Assembly: GCA_022798155.1 (NCBI GenBank) | Contig: JAAWLY010000070.1 | Coordinates: 1-10,504 of the forward strand | DNA: 10,504 bases | Origin: Lawsonibacter sp. | GTDB taxonomy: Bacteria; Bacillota; Clostridia; Oscillospirales; Oscillospiraceae | Reading direction: 5' to 3' | In this document: in pieces, positions 5,838 through 10,504 of the stretch | How the letters are laid out: every line of letters begins with the position of its first letter | Position numbering within the stretch: position 1 is the stretch's first letter | Notes under the pieces: model-generated | Database searches by the model: none | What the model was told of the DNA's origin: nothing | Seen by the model: the letters and a program-made list of their open reading frames with translations, nothing else | Made by a program: the position numbers and the translations under genes

Positions 5838-7046
5838 TCAAACCGGACTTCGGTCCCTGAGCCAGCTGGGCAGAGGCCGGGCCTTGACGCTGGAGACGAT
5901 GCCCATGGCGGCGAAGAGGGTGATAATGGAGGAGCCGCCATAGCTGATGAAGGGGAGGGTCAGGCCCATGACGGGCAGGACAAACAGGCACATGCCCACG
6001 TTAAAGGTGATCTGGGAAAGCAGCATCCCCGCCATGCCCATACAGACGTAGGCGTTGAAGGGGGAGCTGGCGTGCCGCCCCACCCAAAGGCACCGCAGGA
6101 CGATGAGGGACAGCAGAAGCAGCAAGGCCATACAGCCCACCAGCCCCAGCTCCTCGCCGCACACGGCGTAGATAAAGTCGGTGTGCCGGGCGGGGAGGGC
6201 TTCCTTGTTGAGGGATTGGGTCTGGATCCCCTGGAGGTAGCCCTGGCCGAACAGCTTTCCGGAACCGATGGCCAGGATGGACCGGGTCTGATGCCAGCCC
6301 TTTCCCCTGACGTCCAAGCTGTGGTCCAGTACCACCCGGAAGCGCATGATGCGGTAGTCAGTCCACCAGCGGGTTTCAGGCAGGAAGAACAGCCAGAAAA
6401 CCACCACGGCCAGCACCAGTCCGCCCCCAACCAGAGCAAACCAACGCAGCTTGACCCCGGAGGCCCAGGCCATAGAGACGAAAATCATCAAATAGATGAC
6501 GCACATGCCGAAATCGCCGCAGACGGCGGCAATGAGCCCCAGCATAAAAACGGTGTGCCCGCCGACCTGGAGGATGGAGGGGAGAGAACTGATGTCCTGC
6601 TCCCGATCCTGAATTTTTACAATTTGCAGAGCCAGCAGCAGGATAAAGGATATCTTTACAATTTCGTTGGGCTGGATATCCATAGGAAACCTGGGAATCA
6701 CGCGGGAAATTACCAGCCAGTTCAGGTTGCCGGAGTCGTAGTCCTCCCCCAGGGGGGTGAGGAGCAACAGGATGAAGCCCACGTTAAAGATCAGCAGCAG
6801 CTTCCAACGCTTCTCCAGAAAAATTTGAAAATCCACAAAGGTGAGCAGCACGTAGACCGCCACACCCAGCATGATCGCGATGGCCTGGATGAGCACGGGG
6901 CGGGGGATGAGCTGATCCTGATACTGGTACTGGGTGGCGGAGTAGATCAAAGCCAGCCCAAAGGTGCTGGCCGCTAGGCACAGGCCAAGCAGGACAACAT
7001 CGCCCTTTTTAAAAAAATCCTTGATCGGAGAGAACAGGGCAGACAA
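5838..7046 (-). CDS. rodA: SEDS-family peptidoglycan glycosyltransferase RodA
   Basis: Polytopic membrane enzyme that polymerises lipid II into glycan strands for cell elongation, working with a class B penicillin-binding protein. The family signatures are QPNEIVKISFIL, the lateral-wall loop GSGKLFGQGYLQG, LPARHTDFIYAVCGEELGLVG and LPVMGLTLPFISYGGSS close to the end; about ten hydrophobic segments are visible. The aspartate of HTDF is the residue taken as catalytic in RodA. RodA is favoured over FtsW/SpoVE by the HTDFIYAV and QGIQTQ context, but the distinction is not absolute. The frame opens at a GTG at 7100 with no ribosome site; a TTG at 7046 has a perfect AAGGAGGT (7060-7053) six bases upstream, giving 402 residues beginning SALFSPIKDFFKKGD after the initiator. 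The partner PBP2 and mreBCD are not in the window. Confidence 0.92.
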   Translation of the reverse strand: MSALFSPIKDFFKKGDVVLLGLCLAASTFGLALIYSATQYQYQDQLIPRPVLIQAIAIMLGVAVYVLLTFVDFQIFLEKRWKLLLIFNVGFILLLLTPLGEDYDSGNLNWLVISRVIPRFPMDIQPNEIVKISFILLLALQIVKIQDREQDISSLPSILQVGGHTVFMLGLIAAVCGDFGMCVIYLMIFVSMAWASGVKLRWFALVGGGLVLAVVVFWLFFLPETRWWTDYRIMRFRVVLDHSLDVRGKGWHQTRSILAIGSGKLFGQGYLQGIQTQSLNKEALPARHTDFIYAVCGEELGLVGCMALLLLLSLIVLRCLWVGRHASSPFNAYVCMGMAGMLLSQITFNVGMCLFVLPVMGLTLPFISYGGSSIITLFAAMGIVSSVKARPLPSWLRDRSPV

Positions 7047-7106
7047 GGCCTTACCTCCTTTATAGACAAGCTCCCTTAAAAAAGGAGACTGAAAAATCAC
7101 CCATAC

Positions 7107-7134
7107 ATTTTATCACATTTTGGTGGAAAGGCAA
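7107..7134 (-). promoter_or_regulatory. Candidate rodA promoter
   Basis: On the minus strand TTGCCT (7134-7129), a 16-base spacer and TAAAAT (7112-7107) preceded by TGA (extended -10) point to a start near 7100. That would put the GTG at 7100 at the very 5' end of the message and supports the TTG at 7046 as the true start codon. Confidence 0.5.
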
Positions 7135-7144
7135 ACCCCATCTG

Positions 7145-7153
7145 TGCTATAAT
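7145..7153 (+). promoter_or_regulatory. Extended -10 promoter of tsaE-tsaB
   Basis: TGCTATAAT (TG at 7145-7146, TATAAT at 7148-7153) is a perfect extended -10 element about 40 bases before tsaE. The -35 position (GGAAAG at 7125-7130) is poor, as is common for extended -10 promoters. It lies back to back with the rodA promoter. Confidence 0.65.
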
Positions 7154-7194
7154 ATCTATGAACCTGAAAATTTTCTGTGAACGGGGGAAGGGTG

Positions 7195-7620
7195 ATGGAG
7201 CTTGTCACAAACAGCGAGTCTGAAACTGAGGCCCTGGGCGCCCGCCTGGCCGGGAAGCTGAAGCCGGGGGCGGTGGTCGCCTTCACCGGAGATTTGGGGG
7301 CGGGCAAGACCGCTTTCACTCGGGGTCTGGCCCTTGGTCTGGGGGTCACAGACCGGGTAACCAGCCCCACCTTTACCATCGTCAACGAGTACGAGGGGGG
7401 GAGGCTCCCCCTGTTCCACTTTGATATGTACCGCCTGGGCTCGGCCGACGAGCTGTTCGACATCGGCTGGGAGGACTACCTGGCCCGGGGCGGCGTGTGC
7501 GCCGTGGAGTGGAGCGAAAATGTGTCCGACGCTCTGGATGCGGGGGTTATCCAGGTGGATATCCGCCGGGGCGGTTCTGACAGCCAGCGGATGGTCAGCA
7601 TTGAGGGGGTGGACCTGTGA
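7195..7620 (+). CDS. tsaE: tRNA t6A synthesis ATPase TsaE
   Basis: P-loop ATPase that works with TsaB and TsaD in making N6-threonylcarbamoyladenosine at A37 of ANN-decoding tRNAs. The 141-residue product has Walker A GDLGAGKT (32-39), the switch-like SPTFTIVNEY (57-66), HFDMYRL (75-81) and EWSENV (105-110), in the family order and length. The ATG at 7195 is chosen with GGGGGAAGG just upstream; the frame is open to a GTG at 7177, and a GTG at 7192 is also possible. It overlaps tsaB by GTGA (4 bases), the usual tsaE-tsaB arrangement of Firmicutes. tsaD and rimI, which often follow, are not here. Confidence 0.95.
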   Translation: MELVTNSESETEALGARLAGKLKPGAVVAFTGDLGAGKTAFTRGLALGLGVTDRVTSPTFTIVNEYEGGRLPLFHFDMYRLGSADELFDIGWEDYLARGGVCAVEWSENVSDALDAGVIQVDIRRGGSDSQRMVSIEGVDL

Positions 7621-8327
7621 ATATTTTAGCCCTGGAGTCGTCAGCGGCGGCCTGTTCCGCCGCCCTGTGCCGGGACGGAGCGCTCATTGCCCAGTCCTTC
7701 CAGTGTAGCGGCCTGACCCACAGCCGCACGCTTCTGCCCATGGTGAATGACATGCTGAAAAACTGCGGGGAAAGCATCGACAATGTGGACGTGATCGCTG
7801 TGGCCGCCGGGCCCGGGTCCTTCACCGGGCTGCGCATCGGTGCGGCCACCGCCAAGGGGCTGGCCTGGGCCCAGGGAAAACCCTGCGCCCCCTGCTCCAC
7901 CCTGGAGTCCATGGCCTGGCCTCTGGCCCACCTAGAGGGAAAGCTGATCGTCTGTGCCATGGACGCCCGGCGCAAGCAGGTGTACAACGCCCTGTTTCTG
8001 GCCCGGGGTAACGCCCTGGAGCGCCTGGCTCCCGACCGGGCCATTTCTCTGGCGGAGCTGGGGGAGGAGCTGAAAAAAATCCCGGAAGAAAAAATAGTCG
8101 TTGGCGACGGAGCCGATCTGTGTTATAATACCCTGAAAAAGGAAGTTCCCGGCCTGGCCCTGGCCCCGGACTGTCTCCGGATGCAGAGCGCCTGGGGAGT
8201 GGCCCGGGCGGCGGAGGAGCTGGTAAAGGCCGGCGGTCTGGTGTCTGGGGCGGAACTGGTTCCGGTGTATCACCGGCTGTCCCAGGCGGAGCGGGAGCGT
8301 TTGAAACGGGAAAATCGGGATATGTAG
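7617..8327 (+). CDS. tsaB: tRNA t6A synthesis scaffold TsaB
   Basis: Inactive ASKHA-fold paralogue of TsaD that dimerises with it and recruits TsaE in the t6A complex. The 236-residue product shows ILALESSAAACSAAL at the start, the signature AGPGSFTGLRIGAATAKGLA (64-83) and MDARRKQVYNALF (115-127); the length is typical. The start is a GTG at 7617 within the tsaE stop, with GAGGGGGTGG upstream. The stop codon TAG (8325-8327) lies inside the left end of the inverted-repeat element that begins at 8323, so the last codon and stop may have been reshaped by that element; the C-terminal tail after LSQAERERLKRE is variable in the family. Confidence 0.95.
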   Translation: MNILALESSAAACSAALCRDGALIAQSFQCSGLTHSRTLLPMVNDMLKNCGESIDNVDVIAVAAGPGSFTGLRIGAATAKGLAWAQGKPCAPCSTLESMAWPLAHLEGKLIVCAMDARRKQVYNALFLARGNALERLAPDRAISLAELGEELKKIPEEKIVVGDGADLCYNTLKKEVPGLALAPDCLRMQSAWGVARAAEELVKAGGLVSGAELVPVYHRLSQAERERLKRENRDM

Positions 8328-8394
8328 GGGCGGATATCATCCGCCCGTATTCCCGAAATTGTGTTTCGGCGGGCGGAGAATACCCGCCTCTACA
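8323..8394. repeat. 72-bp imperfect inverted-repeat element (intergenic stem-loop)
   Basis: The ends TGTAGGGGCGG (8323-8333) and CCGCCTCTACA (8384-8394) are inverted copies with one mismatch. Inside, CCGCCCG pairs with CGGGCGG and CCGAAA with TTTCGG, so nearly the whole element can fold into one long hairpin with a small TTGTG-type loop. Ends of the form GTAGGGGCGG are, from general knowledge, dispersed intergenic repeats in many Clostridia; only one copy is in this window. No coding capacity and no T run, so it is not a standard terminator, though it may slow or process the tsaB message before upp. Confidence 0.8.
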
Positions 8395-8437
8395 GACAAT
8401 GATCCAATATTTTAAAACGATATAAGGAGTAGATGAC

Positions 8438-9073
8438 ATGTATAACGAAAAGGTACACATCCTGGACCACCCGTTGCTTCAGCACAAGCTGACCATCCTC
8501 CGGGATGAGAACACCGGCGTGAAGGAATTTAGAGAGATTGTCTCTGAAATTGCCGCCCTGGAGTGCTACGAGGCCACCCGCGACCTGCCCTTGACCGATG
8601 TCGAGGTCAAGACTCCCATCACAACGGGCACCTTCAAAACCCTGGCGGGCAAGAAGCTGGCTGTGGTGCCCATTCTCCGGGCAGGGCTGGGCATGGTGGA
8701 TGGTATTATCAAGATGATCCCCTCCGCCAAGGTGGGCCACATCGGCCTGTACCGTGACCCGGAGACCCACAAACCCGTGGAGTACTACTGCAAGATGCCC
8801 GCCGACATCGCCGAGCGGGACGTGATCGTGCTGGACCCCATGCTGGCCACCGGAGGCTCCGCCTCCGCCGCCATCACCTTTATCAAGGGCTACGGCTGCA
8901 AGCACATCAAGCTGATGAACGTGCTGGCCGCCCCCGAGGGCATTGAGTGCATCATGAAGGACCACCCCGACGTGGAAATCTACGTGGCGGGCGTGGACGA
9001 GAAGCTCAACGACCACGCCTACATCGTTCCCGGCCTGGGCGATGCGGGCGACCGCATTTTCGGCACGAGATAA
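8438..9073 (+). CDS. upp: Uracil phosphoribosyltransferase
   Basis: Pyrimidine salvage enzyme converting uracil and PRPP to UMP in the cytosol. The 211-residue product is a full-length match to the family: HPLLQHKLTILRDENTGVKEF at the N terminus, VPILRAGLGMVDG (77-89), the PRPP-binding loop VLDPMLATGGSAS (131-143), and the uracil-binding C terminus YIVPGLGDAGDRIFGT (195-210). The ATG at 8438 has AAGGAG about 9 bases upstream. I see no convincing promoter between the repeat element and the gene. No terminator follows: sequence of very different composition begins right after the TAA at 9071-9073. Confidence 0.98.
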   Translation: MYNEKVHILDHPLLQHKLTILRDENTGVKEFREIVSEIAALECYEATRDLPLTDVEVKTPITTGTFKTLAGKKLAVVPILRAGLGMVDGIIKMIPSAKVGHIGLYRDPETHKPVEYYCKMPADIAERDVIVLDPMLATGGSASAAITFIKGYGCKHIKLMNVLAAPEGIECIMKDHPDVEIYVAGVDEKLNDHAYIVPGLGDAGDRIFGTR

Positions 9074-9719
9074 AGGTAGAAAAAAACAGTTGACTCACTA
9101 TGAACAAATACCGTCATATGATTATCAGGCCTCAATATCTCCATATGGACTAGAGCCTAACAATCCTACGCCTATCAATTTTGTATCAACAACATCAGAC
9201 TATCTTTGTGTTATTACTGCGGTTACCAACCTTTTGCAATACTATCGTGATTTTATGAATGCTGATGTTTATGCGGAAAAGGTAAATTCAGTAAGTTCCT
9301 TACGACAGTATCTGGATCAAGGTGGGCCTGATAATGGATATGTCTACAATGGGGGAACGTACCTTAAACTAATCGTCGGACGTCATAATTATGATGGTCA
9401 TATTAGGTCTGGACTTCAGGCATATTTCAATCGGTCTGATGTTGATACCTATACTGTAAATGCGACCAATCGAGGGAAAACAACCATCAATGATGTGAAA
9501 ATGCAGCTTAACACCTATGCACGCCCTGTAGTACTTGGTATAAATACCAGTGCTATAAAGCCGGACTCAATAACTGGTCACGCAGTTTTAGCATATTCCT
9601 ATGCAGAAACCTCTCTTACAACGTACTTTATCACCAATGATGGGTGGGGGAGTAATTACTGCTTCATCTGCGCAGATGATATTTTACTAAATTGGCTCGA
9701 TATGTTGTATCTTTCATGA
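9042..9719 (+). CDS. Papain-like (C39-type) cysteine peptidase domain, probably 5'-truncated
   Basis: A 225-residue frame whose body from about residue 15 resembles papain-fold cysteine peptidases of the C39-like group. A cysteine lies at the start of a helix (SDYLCVITAVTNLLQYY, C56), a histidine in TGHAVLAYSY (H180), and an Asn/Asp in FITNDGWGSNY (N199), in the order Cys-His-Asn. Relatives usually carry a signal peptide and a pro-region; here neither exists. The only ATG (9042) lies inside upp and gives twelve residues read from the upp tail in another frame; a TTG at 9090 is an alternative with a weak AAAGGT upstream. Base composition is AT-rich, unlike upp. The simplest reading is a recombination joint at about 9074 that removed the gene's 5' part. 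Whether the product is made or active is unknown. Confidence 0.6.
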   Translation: MRATAFSARDKGRKKQLTHYEQIPSYDYQASISPYGLEPNNPTPINFVSTTSDYLCVITAVTNLLQYYRDFMNADVYAEKVNSVSSLRQYLDQGGPDNGYVYNGGTYLKLIVGRHNYDGHIRSGLQAYFNRSDVDTYTVNATNRGKTTINDVKMQLNTYARPVVLGINTSAIKPDSITGHAVLAYSYAETSLTTYFITNDGWGSNYCFICADDILLNWLDMLYLS

Positions 9720-9723
9720 AGTG

Positions 9724-10173
9724 ATGAAGATAAGAAAAAAATTTGTTTTCGCGATGATAGCTTTTATTTTCGTGATTGTGGCTTTCTATTGCTTTTGGAG
9801 TGAGTTAAAGTTTACCGCTGAACGTGAGGTTGAACATTATTTGTCAAGTATTACAACTGACGGACTTTCCAAAATTTTGATTTGGGGTTTTGGAGAAGAT
9901 GTGGAGCTCTCTTCCCTTGAGGACCAAGAGGAGATTCTAAGTCATCTCTCCAAAATTACAGCAAATATGGGGAGTCATAAGGCTGATACAAAAGCGTTAG
10001 GTGGTATCGTACTTGAAATTAAGTTGATTTACATCAATGGTAATGAAGAAAAAATAACTCTTCCAGCTTTTACATATCCTACCTTATTGGGGCGTCAAGA
10101 TTTTTATCTCTCAATAGAGGGAGAGGATTTGTGGGAGCCATTTGAACAATATTTTAAGCTCTTGAGGAATTGA
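9724..10173 (+). CDS. Small single-pass membrane protein of unknown function
   Basis: I do not recognise this 149-residue protein. It has a basic N terminus (KIRKK), one strongly hydrophobic segment (about residues 7-24, FVFAMIAFIFVIVAFYCF) and then a soluble, acidic domain of about 120 residues presumed to be outside the cell. That domain has a helical stretch with SLEDQEEILSHLSKI and a strand-rich part, LEIKLIYINGNEEKITLPAF. No lipobox is present. It starts 4 bases after the peptidase stop (ATG at 9724; a GTG at 9721 is equally open) with no good ribosome site, so it may be translated by coupling. It shares the AT-rich composition of the peptidase frame. A membrane-anchored partner or inhibitor of the peptidase is possible but unsupported. 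Confidence 0.65.
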   Translation: MKIRKKFVFAMIAFIFVIVAFYCFWSELKFTAEREVEHYLSSITTDGLSKILIWGFGEDVELSSLEDQEEILSHLSKITANMGSHKADTKALGGIVLEIKLIYINGNEEKITLPAFTYPTLLGRQDFYLSIEGEDLWEPFEQYFKLLRN

Positions 10174-10231
10174 AGTAATCATAACAAGGCCATTCGCAAT
10201 TGATACTTTTTCAGTTGCCTATGTACATCAG

Positions 10232-10259
10232 GCCCCTCTGTACGGCTGTGCGGAGGGGC
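10232..10259. terminator. Stem-loop ending the AT-rich segment, possible terminator
   Basis: GCCCCTCTG (10232-10240) and CGGAGGGGC (10251-10259) form a 9-bp stem (one G-T wobble) with a 10-base loop, 58 bases after the membrane protein gene. Only a broken T run follows (TTGACATTTT), and the stem abuts the -35 box of the next promoter, so it may terminate the upstream genes or act as an operator-like structure. Confidence 0.5.
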
Positions 10260-10288
10260 TTGACATTTTGAAGCCGCCGTGATATGCT
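10260..10288 (+). promoter_or_regulatory. Near-consensus promoter at the right edge
   Basis: A perfect -35 box TTGACA (10260-10265), a 17-base spacer and TATGCT (10283-10288) make the best promoter match on the plus strand of this window. The predicted start is near 10295. No long gene follows inside the window, only a short upstream ORF and hairpins. Confidence 0.8.
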
Positions 10289-10318
10289 GTTCCCAACAAA
10301 CAGATGGGAGGCGGGAAG

Positions 10319-10339
10319 ATGCGCAAAACCACTTGCTGA
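10319..10339 (+). CDS. Six-codon upstream ORF (candidate leader peptide)
   Basis: ATG at 10319 followed by five sense codons and TGA reads MRKTTC. Upstream is GGGAGGCGGGAAG, a strong ribosome binding site, about 24 bases after the predicted transcription start. A well-initiated but tiny ORF followed by hairpins and a terminator is the pattern of ribosome-mediated attenuation leaders. It may instead be the damaged start of a longer gene, since the same frame meets another stop at 10370-10372. Confidence 0.45.
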   Translation: MRKTTC

Positions 10340-10345
10340 TTCCGT

Positions 10346-10390
10346 GACAGGGACATTTTAGGAGAGCCGTCATAGCGGCTCTGTTCTGTC
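10346..10390 (+). promoter_or_regulatory. Stem-loop in the leader
   Basis: AGAGCCG (10363-10369) and CGGCTCT (10376-10382) form a perfect 7-bp stem with a 6-base loop, and the outer GACAG (10346-10350) can pair with CTGTC (10386-10390). It starts 7 bases after the stop codon of the short ORF, so a ribosome on that ORF could block its folding. No T run follows. Confidence 0.55.
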
Positions 10391-10457
10391 ATGGGTTCGC
10401 AGGAGGAAAGGCGCAGTCTTCCCCTTTCGGCTCATATTGGGCGTACCGCGCCCTTCT

Positions 10458-10494
10458 GCCGCCGTGAAAGGGAAAGTCCCTCTTGCGGCTTTTT
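10458..10494 (+). terminator. Intrinsic terminator or attenuator at the window edge
   Basis: GCCGC (10458-10462) pairs with GCGGC (10485-10489), with an inner stem AGGGA (10469-10473) / TCCCT (10477-10481), followed by TTTTT (10490-10494). It ends the short transcript from the promoter at 10260-10288 without any full-length gene. Just upstream GGGCG-TACCG-CGCCC (about 10439-10453) offers another small hairpin that might take part in alternative folding. Confidence 0.65.
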
Positions 10495-10504
10495 CGCGCC
10501 CAGG

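Noticed and set aside
5698..5991. A 97-codon minus-strand frame overlapping the end of rodA
   Set aside because: More than half is an alternative frame of rodA; the remaining part has no ribosome site or family resemblance.
5670..6977. A 435-codon plus-strand frame opposite rodA
   Set aside because: Rich in Gln, His, Gly and Asp as expected for the antisense of a GC-rich membrane protein gene; rodA is certain on the other strand.
9100..9120. ATG at 9100 as the start of the peptidase
   Set aside because: It is not in the peptidase frame, which reads CAC TAT GAA across this ATG.
9087..10217. CAGTTG at both ends of the AT-rich segment as possible attachment-site direct repeats
   Set aside because: Only six bases match (9087-9092 and 10212-10217), which is expected by chance; no integrase gene is present.
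10179..10373. A 64-codon minus-strand frame
   Set aside because: It lies across the plus-strand promoter, short ORF and hairpins and has no ribosome site or known motif.
1..10504. CRISPR array, tRNA or rRNA genes
   Set aside because: I saw no regularly spaced repeats and no tRNA- or rRNA-like conserved stretches on either strand; a tRNA covariance scan was not possible.

Overview
The window reads as a chromosomal segment of a GC-rich, low-sporulation-type Firmicute, most likely a gut Clostridia of the Oscillospiraceae (Flavonifractor/Intestinimonas-like). This rests on strong AGGAGG ribosome binding sites, a short clostridial-type ThiC, dense GC-rich coding with tight overlaps, and a GTAGGGGCGG-type intergenic stem-loop. 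The species call is inference.

Left half (1-5700, minus strand): one thiamine operon read right to left. Two candidate promoters lead into a TPP riboswitch (5446-5540), then a strong intrinsic terminator (5399-5432), an unexplained GC-rich leader of about 220 bases, and then thiW, thiM, thiE, a HAD phosphatase, an MTH1187/YkoF-type thiamine-binding protein, thiD and thiC, ending at a small terminator at the window edge. The five upstream genes overlap in a chain (4, 14, 8 and 4 bases), which suggests translational coupling. ThiC and ThiD make the pyrimidine half de novo. ThiW (ECF S component) and ThiM import and phosphorylate the thiazole half, and ThiE joins them to TMP. No thiazole synthesis gene (thiG, thiS, thiF, thiH) and no TMP kinase (thiL) is in the window, so this locus by itself describes a thiazole-salvaging strain. 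The HAD enzyme may dephosphorylate TMP for a pyrophosphokinase encoded elsewhere.

Middle (5838-9073): a SEDS-family rodA on the minus strand diverges from tsaE-tsaB (tRNA t6A synthesis) on the plus strand through a short two-way promoter region. A 72-base inverted-repeat element sits directly after tsaB and supplies its stop codon. upp (uracil phosphoribosyltransferase) follows.

Right end (9074-10504): composition drops abruptly to AT-rich immediately after the upp stop. An open reading frame with a papain-like cysteine peptidase domain but no secretion signal begins inside the upp tail, followed by a small single-pass membrane protein of unknown function. From about 10230 the sequence becomes GC-rich again and carries a near-consensus promoter, a 6-codon upstream ORF with a strong ribosome binding site, a stem-loop and an intrinsic terminator. 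This layout looks like an attenuator leader for a gene beyond the window. The region looks like an accessory insertion next to the core genome, and it is the least explained part of the window.
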